This document shows, piece by piece, positions 11,671 to 23,406 of a stretch of DNA of 64,000 nucleotides; position 1 is the stretch's first letter; the number at the start of each line of letters is the position of its first letter. A model generated the notes under the pieces. The model did not search any database. It was given only the letters and a program-made list of their open reading frames with translations, and was not told the DNA's origin. Both the position numbers and the translations under genes were made by a program. Location: contig NC_087390.1 in the NCBI RefSeq assembly GCF_963675165.1, positions 5,445,250 to 5,509,249 of the forward strand, written 5' to 3'. Origin of the DNA: Halichondria panicea. Lineage: Eukaryota; Porifera; Demospongiae; Suberitida; Halichondriidae.

Positions 11671-14467
11671 CCTTCTTGTAGATTATGCTCCCATGTAATC
11701 TACTGCTTTTAGCCAATCAGATCAATTACAGATGATGTAATGAAGTCTAATTATAATACTATTATTATTATACTGCATAGCATGAAATTTCGAGGAACTT
11801 GTTTTTGTGGGTTAGTAATCCTACACAAAAATTGTTGCTATGACATGCAAAGATCGAAGGCGTGATCTGGGAGTGCTTCCAATAAAGCAATCAACCCACA
11901 ATATGTATTCACATAAATAATGTCATTTCACTGCCTAAAATTCAGCGTTATACGGTATAGCCTCACATATAATTATATATATAGAGCGAGCATATAGCTA
12001 AAATACTGTTCATAGTAATCTATCATACTATATATGATTCTAACAACAGGTAACATTCCTACTGACTCTCAAACACTCCCCAACTGTGCTGACGACATCA
12101 CCAAAAACAGCTATTGGTAAATATGCGGACTACCTGAAAAATGTGTACCTTCGATCAAAGCTCCCTCACAAAGGAAAATGGCCTCCTGCTCCCTGTAAGA
12201 AGATCATCAAGCTAGCTACTATTGAAATTGAAGAGGATTGCTCACATTTAGCATTGTGTAAGCTAAATAGATCCGAGTCGATTGATGAGTACATGAAAAA
12301 CAATAGCATGAATTCCATTTCAATGGAAAATCTTTTAACTGAAAAAGATGGCTCACTGCCAAAATTCGTAATCGTTCAAGGGGTTTCAGGAATAGGCAAG
12401 TCGACTTTTTCATGGAAATTTTGTCGACAGTGGGCCAAAGGGAAGATCTATCAGCAGTATGATCTGGTTGTTTTGTTGCGCATGCGTGATACAAGAGTGA
12501 GAGAAGCAACCAAAATTAGCAATCTTTTCTTTTCAGAAAATACCGACTTTTCAAATGAAGTAGCGAAAGCAGCCGTTTCTAATAGCGGAAAAGGCATTCT
12601 CCTTCTAATGGAAGGAATAAACGAGCTTCCAGCTTCTTGTTTAGCTGATGGCATGCCTCTTTCTAACTTGCTTCAAGGTGAATCCCTTCCCCTAGTTACC
12701 ATCATAGTAACCAGTAGACCGTGGGCTGTGCAGACACTCGAAGAAAAATGTGGGGATCAGATTTCCCGGCAGGTTGAAATCTTGGGTTTCGCAAAAGAAG
12801 ACATCTTCAGGTACATTTCACATGCTTTCACTGAGGAGGAAAAGACAGAGTTCTTAGAGTACCTCTGCTCCCACCCTCAGCTGGAGTCCATCATGCACAT
12901 CCCACTGAATTCTGCCTTTGTTGTTCAGATCTACAAGCAATTTCGTCATTCTCAGCAAACTATCCCTAGCACCTTGACCCAGCTCTACACATCTCTTGTT
13001 GAGGGTCTCTTGCTCCGCTATATCAAGTCAGTTCCTGAGTTTGATACTCTAAAGATTATCAGTGTTTTAAGCTTACCAGAACCAGTACAAATACATTTCC
13101 ATCAGCTCTGTTTACTAGTTTTTATGAGCTTCACCAAGCTGACTGTTCAAGTCACATTCACCGATTCAGAAGCAGCCTTGTACAAGTGTTTTGATTTTCT
13201 GGGTCTCATGCAGTCCTCAACTGAACTCTCCATAAACACTAGTACCACTGTATCCCACAGCTTCCTCCATTTCACAATCCAGGAGTTCCTAGCAGCTTAC
13301 CATCTCTCTAAACAGCCGTCCCAAGTGCAAGAGCTGTTTTTGGAAGTTCACAGCAAAGATTCACAATTTTCAATGCTCATTACATTTCTGGTTGGATTGA
13401 ACAGCAGCGTTCTGCATTGTATTAAACTGCCAGAGTCAGAAATTCAAAATCTGTCCACATTTCACTTGTACTTGTTGTATGAAACACAATCCCCCAAGGA
13501 TGTATGCAAGTTCTTAGGAAATAAGACAGTGAATTATTCTTCTGCCCTAACAAGTACATCACTTGACCTACATGTACTATCGTATTGTCTTTGCTTCAGC
13601 AATTGTCGTTGGTTTCTAAGAATCAATCTGCGAAACTTCTCATCACGATTTTGCAATGTTGATGAGTCCTACAAAAGTCACATACTACAACTGACAATTA
13701 GTGATGCCTCCGTGCCCTTCAATTGTTCTTTTCTCTTCCCAAGCGTCTCTTTTCAGATTTGTGCACATTTATAATTATAGCATGTGAACCTGTTGGTTCT
13801 GTAGTTCAAGACATCTTAAGTGACGGCCGATTAGCAAACTTGAAACAGTTTTGGTTCACGCTCTGGCTCACCTGAGCTTACATTATATCTTCCACTAAAC
13901 AAAATGGATGATGTGTCCCTTCGTTTGCTTATTAGCGCTGTTGCCTTTTCAAAAATTCTTACACATTTGGATATTTCTCTTACCAATCTCTCAGTAGAAA
14001 TAATAGAAATGCTTTCTGTTGCTCTTTCTGCTAACTCATGCTTGAAGACCTTAGGAATGGTCAAATGTTCAATTGATGGTGAAGGAGCTGAATTGTTATC
14101 CACTGGACTGGAGGAAAATCGAACTCTCCTCGGATTAGATCTTCGCCATAATCCCATCAATGTGAATGGAGCTGCTGCCCTGGCTTCAATGCTTACTGTG
14201 AACACTTCATTAGAAATACTTTACCTCTCACACAATGAACAAATTGGTCATGTTGGAGCTCTAAGAGTGATCAGTGCACTACAAGATGACAACAAGACGC
14301 TTGCAATACTTCGCCTCCCTGCAGAATGTGAACCAATTAAATATGGATTGATCTTGATGGACGATATACGAAAAAGTGGTCGCATAGAATTCATCGAGAA
14401 TACCAGTTTAGCATCGAACACAATAGTACACAAGTTTACATCATTAGACATATGGCCTCATGAATAA

Positions 14468-14880
14468 AGTGTTCATAATGTAGCAGAAACTCATCATCAT
14501 TAACACTGTTATCATTGATTTTTGTCATTTTTTTTGCATGAATTATTTATGGGATATAAACACTTTTTTGTTTTAGTCATCATTGTATTATAGTTAATTA
14601 GTCTTGATTATTTATATTACCTTGCGTGTGCACAGTGCGCAGCAGGGGTTTGTGTGTGTGTGTGGACACAAAAAATGAGCTGTTTGATAAACTATCCACT
14701 GAGTGATGTTGTGCCAAAGCTCAGACCTTAGCCAACCATTGCATCGCTAAGCGATTGCCCATCACATAACAATATTATTTGTTGCTGGCGCTGTAATATA
14801 AACAACTATGCACATACCCACCACCTTCGGTTGTACCAATACTCACAAATGTGATGGTATTCTTCTCTCTAGATTATTGT
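14468..14880. other. 3' flank of NLR B
   Basis: Similar to the 3' flanks of A and E. The stop codon overlaps an AATAAA (14464-14469) that could act as a polyadenylation signal. No gene is seen. Confidence 0.5.
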
Positions 14881-16020
14881 AAATAATTATGTATCTCGGT
14901 ATACATTGGACAAGACACTTTTTTACGTCCACATAAATTCTCATGGTTTTAAAGTTGGTCCATTGGAAATGACTGTATATATATATAGAGAGGGAAAAGA
15001 TGAGATCAGAGTGCCTATACTTACATTATGCATAGCAAGTTGCCCATTCTGCAAGCAGGTGCACTGTATGCTGAAAAAACAGATATGAAACTGAGCTGAA
15101 AACACACAATAACATATCAACACACAGAGTATATAAGTATACTGTACGCATGTATTCTTGAGTGGTTTGCATGCATGTATGAAACAAAACTCAATTTCAC
15201 TTACTTGCATAGCGGGCACTTGAAGGTGCTCTGTGCGCAGTGTCTCTCGTGCATGATCAGTTTAAGGTTGGGCATGACACTCTCACAATAGGCACACCTC
15301 CTGCGTGACCAGGGGGTGTGGCCGAGCTAACTACTAAGTAGAGTGGCAACACTCCATAGTTACGCACTCTTCTGAAAAGGTTGCAATGGCATTCCAAGTA
15401 CATTTGTAAGCACTAGGCGTAACTCGAGAACCAAGCAAATCCACAAATTGAAATCATGATAGAAGCCTATAGAAACTCTTACTTGCACTTCATTGATCCT
15501 GACAGATACACAGACATGCACACAGATAGACGACACACAAATACACCTCACTTGCGCACACATGTGCACCGAGGCATAACAATTACTAAATGCATGTATA
15601 TGAGTAGAACTGTGCATAATGGACACTGTGTTAGCGCAAAGATAAAGGAAGAAGCAGTGGAGTGCATTGACAAAACAACGTAAACTATAATGCATGCTAT
15701 CCTACAACATCGTTACAATGTTCAGTTTCAACATTGCCTTCGTCTTGCCGCTTTTTGCACTCTGTTAGCTATAAATGGGTAAGAAACACGGTATAATATT
15801 CTATAGCTACAATCATTATAGAAAAGTCAGTAGTATAATTATATTCGAGAGATGCATGGAGTTATGAATGCATGATACACCATGCAGTGTGGTGTAATCT
15901 CCATTATAATTATAACCTGTATATATACCTGATGTACTTGATAGTCATCTTCAAAGTCAAAGCCAGCTCCACAGGTGCATTTGAACTTGCATGGGCTCTA
16001 TACTGGTTTAAAAACTGTCG
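14880..16020 (-). pseudogene. Rearranged fragments of the 3' exons of the GRAM-CCCH-UFD1 gene
   Basis: Recognisable copies of exon 20 (about 14904-14980), part of exon 17 (15203-15320, the zinc-finger coding end), exon 22 (about 15682-15766) and exon 21 (about 15928-16000), all on the minus strand. The order 20-17-22-21 along the plus strand differs from the intact gene (22-21-20-19-18-17), and exons 18 and 19 are missing, so it cannot make the protein. It lies between NLR B and C. Confidence 0.75.
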
Positions 16021-16608
16021 TCTGTAGAGTAATTACCATACCATAAACTTGGGAGGAATATCACATAATAATTATACCAGCAATAATTATCGCCAAATAT
16101 ACATATATAAGATTCAAAGTGGTCCGGTATTGGGAATAACTGAAGAGGGAAATATGACAATAAGTAATTGAGTGCATAGCTAGAGTTGTTCATGCATGAA
16201 TACAAAACAGAAACAACGATTAAATGCACAGTCATGCAATCCATATTCCAACGTATGCTGGAGTGTTCACAGGTCACAGATTCATCGCCTCGATCAGTTA
16301 GTCTATAATTTAGAATCATGATCTACTAACCATCTGATGAAACACTCTCCATGATTCAGCTCACAACTAACAAGCCATCTATAGTCAATGTGTGTGGGTG
16401 TGTGGGTGTTGCAGGAAATGAGCTTGAGAGACTTTCCCTAATTGGTTGAGGTCTGTGGTTATAGAAAGAACATTCAACAATTAATGTATGGTTGTGTTAA
16501 ATCAAATTAAACTCTCTTGTGTTATAATACAAGCAACTCATTTCTGTATTACAAAACTTAGTCAGCTATACCCATCTATACTATATCTATTATATATAGC
16601 TACATCAA
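16021..16608. other. Upstream region of NLR C
   Basis: No gene. The ~200 bp before the CARD start codon resemble the upstream DNA of genes B and F (for example aatgtgtgtgggtgt...gcaggaaat and gctacatcaaATGGCT), so it probably includes the shared promoter. A TATATATAG run lies at about 16591-16599. Confidence 0.45.
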
Positions 16609-19600
16609 ATGGCTACTCAAGACTTCAAGACCACAGCAGCCAAGGCTTTTCGTGAGCACTATGACAAACTGGTGGAATCCATCCAAGAAGCTGACCTGCC
16701 TGTGTTGGGAGCTCGATTCTTTTGTCGACAGATAATTTCCAGAGAAACAATGGAAATGGTTGGAAATGTGTCGACCTCTAGGGCTCTCAGGGTGTCCAAG
16801 TTTATGCTAGCTGTGATGGCTCACCTGGACGTACATCCGGACAAGTTTGAGAGTGCCTTGGACGTCTTCAGAGAAGAGCTGGTGTATGCTGACTTTGCCA
16901 GTCTCATTGCATCGTCTGTTGGTAAGTGACTGGACATTTAAATATTATTTGCCAAGCGAAATAATTGTGCCTTTGACTTATTTATGTGTGGATTGCCTTA
17001 ATTGATGTAAATCTTACAATTCTGGGAGTTTTAGAAGCTATAATCATTCCATCAGTACTTTTACCTAATGTGTACAGAATTAATGTCATGATTTGTTTGC
17101 CCTAGAGCAAGTCCCCCTTTCCACCAGGTGTTTGTACAACTAATGCAACTATTTCAGATGTAACTAGTAAGGGTATAGATTTCAATAAGAATTGGTGTAG
17201 GGTAGTTCCTGCTCTTTGTGTGCATGCTACAATGTAGTGTCTGGTACATGGTATTGAGTTACATGTGAATTCACATATATTATATAACTGTATTTATAAT
17301 GCCCTCCACACCTCTTATTAATGACGTAATACTTAACTTATCTGCCAAGTTGGGCGTGGCTGAGCGTTTATTTGCATAGAGAAGCTGGCCACGATCACAA
17401 AAGAGAACTAGTTTTATAGATTTAAGCCAGAATAGCTCACAGTTTAGAGACTGAATCATTTTCCTTGCTATACTAGCTAGCTAACAGCCTAACTGCAGCA
17501 AGATCTGGAAGAAAAGGGGTGCTCAGCTGGATAATCAGATACATTTCTCTGTGATTTGTATACTTTACTCAGGCTGGTTGGGGGTGCTCGAGCACCCCTA
17601 GCACCCCCCTGGCTACGCCCTTGCGTATAATTGAATTAAATAATGTGATTATACAACAGGTAATATTCCTACTGACTCTCAACACTCCCTAACTGTGCTG
17701 ACGGCCTCACCAAAAACAGCTATTGGAAAATACGCGGACTACCTGAAAAATGTGTACCTTCGATCAAAGCTCCCTCACAAAGGAAAATGGCCTCCTGCTC
17801 CCTGTAAGAAGATCATCAAGCTAGCTACCATTGAAATTGAAGATGATCGCTCACATTTAGCATTGTGTAAGCTAAATAGGTCCGAGTCGATTGATGAGTA
17901 CATGAAAAATAATAGGATGAATTCCATTTCAATGGAAGACCTTTTAACTGAAAAAGATGGCTCACTGCCGAAAGTCGTAATCATTCAAGGAGTCCCAGGA
18001 ATAGGCAAGTCGACTTTTTCATGGAAGTTTTGTAGAAAGTGGGCTAAAGGGAAGATCTATCAGCAATATGATCTGGTTGTTTTGTTGCGCATGCGTGATA
18101 CAAGAGTGAGAGAAGCAACCAAACTTAGCAATCTCTTCTTCTCAGAAGATGCCGACTTTTCGAATGAAGTAGCGAAAGCAGCCGTTTATAATAGTGGAAA
18201 AGGCATTCTCCTTCTATTAGAAGGAATAGACGAGCTTCCAGCTTCTTGTTTAGCTGATGGCATGCCTCTTTCTAACTTACTTCAAGGTGAATCCCTTCCC
18301 CTAGTTACCATCATAGTAACCAGTAGACCCTGGGCTGTGCAGACACTAGAAGAAAAATTCGAGGATCAGATATCTCGACAGGTAGAAATCTTGGGCTTCA
18401 CAAGAGAAGACATCTTGAGGTACATTTCACATGCTTTCACTGAGGAGGAAAAGACAGAGTTCTTAGAGTACCTCCGCTCCCACCCTCAGCTGGAGTCCAT
18501 CATGCACATCCCACTGAATGCTGCCTTTGTTGTTCAGATCTACAAGCAATTTCGTCGTTCTCAACAAGCTATCCCTAGCACCTTGACCCAGCTCTACACA
18601 GCTCTTGTTGAGGGTCTCTTGCTCCGCTATATCAAGTCAGTTCCTGAGTTTGATAATCTAAAGATTATCAGTGTTTCAAGCTTACCAGAACCAGTACAAA
18701 TACATTTCAATCAGCTTTGCCTACTAGCTTTCATGAGCTTCACCAAGTATACTGTTCAAGTCACGTTCACCGATTCAGAGGCAGCTTTGTACGAGTGTTT
18801 TGATTTCCTTGGTCTCATGCAGTCCTCAACTGAACTCACCATAAACACTAGTACCACTGTATCCCACAGCTTCCTCCATTTCACAATCCAGGAGTTCCTA
18901 GCAGCTTACCATCTCTCTAAACAGCCGTCCCAAGTGCAAGAGCTGTTTCTGGAAGTTCACAGCAAAGATCCTCAATTTTCAATGCTCATTACATTTCTGG
19001 TTGGATTGAACAGCAGCGTTCTGCATTGTATTAAACTGCCTGAGTCAAAGTTTCAAGATCTGTCCACATTTCACTTGCACTTGTTGTATGAAACACAATC
19101 CCCCAAGGATGTATGCAAGTTCTTAGGAAATAAGACCTTTGTGAATTATTATCCTAGCTTAACAAGTACATCACTTGACCTACATGCATTATCGTATTGT
19201 CTTTGCTCCAGCAACTGTCATTGGGATTTAAAAATCAGTCTGCGAAACTTCTCATCATTCTGTTGCATCCCCGATGAGTTTTACAAGGGGCACATAAAAA
19301 GACTAGAAATTATTGATGCTTCTCGGAGTAACCTTCAATTGTTCTTTTCTCTTCCCAAGCGTCTCTTTTCAAACATGTACAGACTTGAAATTATAGAATG
19401 TGAATCTTTTGTTGGAAAAATCTTAAGTGATGGCCGGTTAACAAACTTGAAACAATTTTCTTTTCAGAGTAGGAGCTTGCAAATATCTAGTAATTTAAGC
19501 TCAGTAATGGAAAATCTGTTTGTTTCTCACCCTAATCTTGTTCACATAGGAATAATAAGGACTTTTATCTTATCCTCTGAAATGGTAGAATTATGCAAAT

Positions 19601-20220
19601 ACATGAGTTCACGCTCTGGTTCACCTGAGCTTACATTGTATCTTCCACAAAACAGCATTGAAACTGAATCCCTTAATTTGCTGATTAGTACTGTTGCATA
19701 TTCAAAGATTCTTACTCATTTGGATATTTCTTCCAACCATCTCTCAGTAGAAGAATTAGAAATGCTATCTGTTGCTCTTTCTGCAAATTTATCTTTGAAA
19801 ACGTTAGGGATGGATGGTTGTTCAATCGGTGGTGAAGGAGCTGAATTATTATCCACTGGATTGGAGAAGAATCGAACTCTCCTCGGATTAGATCTTCGCC
19901 ATAATCCCATCAATGTGAATGGAGCTGCTGCTCTGGCTTCAATGCTTACTGTGAACACTTCATTAGAAATACTTTATCTTTCACACAACGAACAAATTGG
20001 TCATGTTGGAGCTCTAAGACTGATCAGTGCACTACAAGATGACAACAAGACTCTTGCAACACTTCGACTCCCTGCAGAATGTGAGCCATTTGAATATAGA
20101 TCGATCTTGATGGATAATATACGAAAGAGTGGTCGCATAGAATTCGTTGTTAAAACAAGTTCAGTTCGAAACACAATAGCACATAAGTTTACATCATTAG
20201 ACATATGGCCGTATATATAA
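16609..20220 (+). CDS. NLR gene C: CARD-NACHT-LRR receptor, complete
   Basis: Exon 1 is 16609-16921 (313 nt) and exon 2 is 17660-20220 (2561 nt). They join in phase 1 through a glycine codon, giving 957 aa without a stop. Residues ~1-104 form a CARD-like helical death-fold domain (MATQDFKTTAAKAFREHYDK; IQEADLPVLGARFF). NACHT starts near residue 205: P-loop GVPGIGKST at ~215, Walker B LLLLEGIDEL at ~288, TSRPWAV after it, and FLHFTIQEFLAAY as the winged-helix end. RI-type LRRs occupy roughly the last 250 residues (NRTLLGLDLRHNPI; TSLEILYLSHNEQI). An AATAAA at 20346 is a plausible polyadenylation signal. As in family members, it should be a soluble cytosolic sensor; ligand and partners cannot be read from sequence. 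Confidence 0.92.
16922..17659. other. Intron of NLR C
   Basis: A 738-bp intron, GTAAGT...ACAACAG. It ends with a C-run segment (gcacccccctggctacgccc) that looks like the end of a transposon, but I could not find the partner end. Confidence 0.6.
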
Positions 20221-21220
20221 GTAGTTTCATGCTGTATATAATTATAATGAACGCACAAACTAACACAGCATTCATATTAATTTGTAACTTGTGATCTTTT
20301 AATCAATCCTGCCTATGTAACAATTAAGTTAATAATCATGCAATCAATAAATGTGCCTGTGTTATCTGTCACAGTGTGATCACATGTATATAGCATATAT
20401 ATACTGTTGTTATCCAATAACACTTTCACTTTCCCTATTGGACCTATGCTTTGTTGTAGTTGTATCTCACACCCTGTATAGCTTTGGGTGGCCAATGGCT
20501 TTCTAGGCCAAAATAGCAAAAGTGCTTAGGCTCTACTGCTGTGAAGTTTAGAGAACAGGTTATATGATGACAAGTGTACGCAATTAGTTTCCACTACATC
20601 GGAATTTATAACAATAAACCTCCAAAAACGAGGGCGAAGCCCCGAGCCCAAGGATAGTAATACATGGACATTAGATTTATAGCTAATAGATTTAGTGGAG
20701 ATAGTGTCATACTACGTAATATGTGTGTGTTTCATTGCGGTCACCATGAGAGTAAGTCACCATCCTGCATATTGCAAATGTCTGCAGAGGGAGGATCAAG
20801 TAATCCAGAGTAATGTCAAGAATACACTCACAGAACAGTTAAAAAAACATTGCCTGCAATCCATATAGCTATTACTCTATAGCTAGCATTCAATCAAATG
20901 CTGGAGTGTGTTGCACAGGACTCAGATTCATTGCCTCAGACTCATGTTTCAACTTTCTTAGTAGATCTATAGCCTATTAATATTATAGTTTTAGAACTGA
21001 TGTAACCAACACTTTCCATGATAACAAGCTAGTTCTTCAGTTCACATTAATTAAGGTACTAGATCTAGATCTATACTATAGATATACTTCTAAGCAGATA
21101 TGACTAGATATAATTATATAAGGTCAGTGTGTGGGTGTGTTTTCAAAATGAGCTTGAGAAGCTTTCCCATGATAGCTAGTCGAGGTCTGTGGTTAGAAAA
21201 CTTTTTGTTCAGTTGTTAGT
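20221..21220. other. 3' flank of NLR C
   Basis: Shares blocks with the 3' flank of D (28261-28680). The similarity ends at gtgtgtttcattgc, exactly where pseudogene E begins in the D flank. No coding region is seen. Confidence 0.5.
20346..20351 (+). terminator. Candidate polyadenylation signal of NLR C
   Basis: AATAAA lies 126 nt after the stop codon and is followed by a GT-rich stretch (gtgcctgtgttatctgt), the usual downstream element. Confidence 0.5.
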
Positions 21221-22757
21221 CCATAGATGTAGGAGAGAGGGATTGGAAACGGAAGTGGGCCTCGGAAAACATCCGCGCCTCGCTTTCTTGTCTTCTTTTC
21301 TTGCCTCAAATGAGGAAAACTCATTGCATAAGCGGTGAAAGAATAGGGAAAGAGACACAATCAACAGTGCATTGGTACATGGTAATAGTAAGGAGAATGT
21401 GCAGAGCTAGTGGTATTGGATACTTGTTTCACAGTAGATATAAAATCATCAGAGGATGCTTAGTTCCCTGAAATTGTGAATGTATTTGTGACTGTCAGAG
21501 GCTTCTCTTTTGATGCCAACTTAATTAAATGAAAAAAAAAACCATCAAGAAGTCCACTAGTTTGAGGCAATAACCATGATCATTCATACGACAAGATACA
21601 TAATACACCATGTAACTTTCTTAATAATTATTTTCACTTTTGATGAATCAATTGTACGAAGTTTCTATATATACTAGGCTGGTGAGCGTACATTTCAATT
21701 TCCAATTCATTAAGTATAATTACATACACTTGGAGACAGCAAAACACTCCACAGCACTGCCAGTTGCTTTCTAAGTGTAAAACGAGTGGGATCAAACCGA
21801 ACAACATTAACAAAAACTTACACGATAAAAATGATTATTACAGCTATAATTATGATTAGTTTAGCACTCTAATCAGACAGTCTTAGATGGAGAGAAGCTG
21901 GTGAGGTATACAAGGGTGTATATATAGCCGGAACAGCCGATAACATTTACGAGGGCGGTGACGTGTAGGGTGTAGAGAGGAGGGGTATTCTTCTGTCTTC
22001 TTTTCTTCAGCGTACTCAGTAAGTTTTGGCTTGCGAGGTATTGCTATATAAAATATAGATGAAACAGCATTTGTAGTAGTTAAATATCTCGGGCCTACAG
22101 GCCCTTCACCACAATCTAACTACTGGGCCAATAACAATTATGAGGTAAAAATAGGTGACTACACATTCATGCACACAAAAGCTATACATCCACCTGATCC
22201 AAAACTAATGCTCTTGGGGTGATCACCAATCATAAGGGAACGTATGCCTAAAATTAAAATTTCTGTAACGCTTAGCGTATTCCCAAAAAAGGGATCTTTA
22301 GTGGTGCTCTTTAATTCAACTTTTTTCTAGCACTAAATTCTACCAGCTGATGTATGACTAATTTTCTTTGGCTTGTGATACCACATGATTTACCAACAAG
22401 CATATTGAAGTATACGACCTAAACATTAATCATTTCAGAGAAAAAGGGATAAATGTGTACAATACAAGATTAAACTTACCTAAATTCAATGAAGAAGATA
22501 GTTGCAACGGTAAATAGAGCTTGAATAATGGTTATTCACTATCTATATAAAGCACAGTTGCACTGGATACTGGAAAACTTGACAGAATACTAGTGACAAC
22601 TCATAAAATCCTAGATTTGCAATAATCTCAGTTACCCGCGAAGTTCCTGGGGAATAGATTAGCCCTCATTAAGCGAGGCGCGGATGTTTATGGAGGTCAT
22701 ATGTGAAGTACATTGAAATCTACTTCCGTTTCCAATCCCTCTCTCCTACATCTATGG
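21221..22757. mobile_element. ~1.5-kb non-autonomous DNA transposon, CCATAGATGTAGG family
   Basis: The two ends are inverted copies starting CCATAGATGTAGGAGAGAGG and continuing through gattggaaacggaagt, with a further matching block acatccgcgcctcgc nearby in both arms. The interior lacks a long ORF. It abuts the next element (22759) with one base between them. Confidence 0.75.
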
Positions 22758-22758
22758 T

Positions 22759-23298
22759 CAGAGGAGGTACGACACGCGGTTAAGCTCACGTGGCTGCTAT
22801 TTCTTGATTGAAGGCAAGAAAGACAAAGAAGTCGTTAAAAATGCATTCCAATGACGACATTCAACTGGTGGCAAGTAAGCGCCATAAAGAGACAAGTTTA
22901 GAGCATAAAACTCAGTGAATTTGTTGCTGGCTAGTAGCTAGAGTTTTACAAGTAGAGATTAGATTTGTTGTAAGAACCAAGGCTCAGATGTTTGCAGTGA
23001 TCCTATCCTGAATGCAGGCACAGAATACTTATTGAATACTCTAAAACAGAATTACACTAAAAACAATAATATCTCAAAATCTAAGTGGTGGTTGAAACTG
23101 GTTGAAAAGCTATTTCACATCAGTATAAGCCCAGCAATCAACAATCCTGATCTTAGAAACGTCAAGTGTATTTTTTGAAAGATACACGCCAAACCAAATC
23201 CACTATCAAAGTACATAGTCTTGAATGATATTCATGCACAAGTTAATGAGATTCATAATCCTTTTAGCTGGTCATGTGACCGTGTCGTACCTCCTCTG
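22759..23298. mobile_element. 540-bp element, CAGAGGAGGTACGAC family, with a short open stretch
   Basis: The inverted termini CAGAGGAGGTACGACACG are present at both ends and related to the copies at 9022 and 57536. Inside, 22963-23178 is open on the plus strand without an ATG (contains SKWWLKLVEKLFHI). I do not recognise it; it could be a transposase remnant or a captured exon. Confidence 0.7.
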
Positions 23299-23406
23299 AT
23301 CTACGGCCAGTATCTCAAAGAACTTATATCAGTTATTTAATCAAACTTCTGTGGTCTTATAATACAAGTAGTTTACCTCAGCAATTGCAAAAAAAAAAAA
23401 CTGGCA

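Larger units (their letters stand above)
9677..14467 (+). pseudogene. NLR B: CARD-NACHT-LRR pseudogene
   Basis: The CARD-like exon 9677-9989 (MATQDFKTSAAKAF, 104 codons, phase-1 donor) is intact. The second exon starts at 12050, but an extra A in its first ~25 bases (caaacactcc against caacactcc in A and C) shifts the frame before NACHT. Further damage: a 4-bp deletion near 13710 that stops the frame at 13774, and a deletion of well over 100 bp near 13850 joining tgaaacagtttt to ttcacgctctgg. The final LRR block is open again at 13904-14467. The P-loop reads GVSGIGKST (Pro to Ser) and Walker B reads EGINEL (Asp to Asn), which fits relaxed selection. A truncated transcript could still make a free CARD. 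Confidence 0.85.

Noticed and set aside
17560-17640. Transposon end gcacccccctggctacgccc in the NLR C intron
   Set aside because: No matching inverted end or target duplication could be found nearby.
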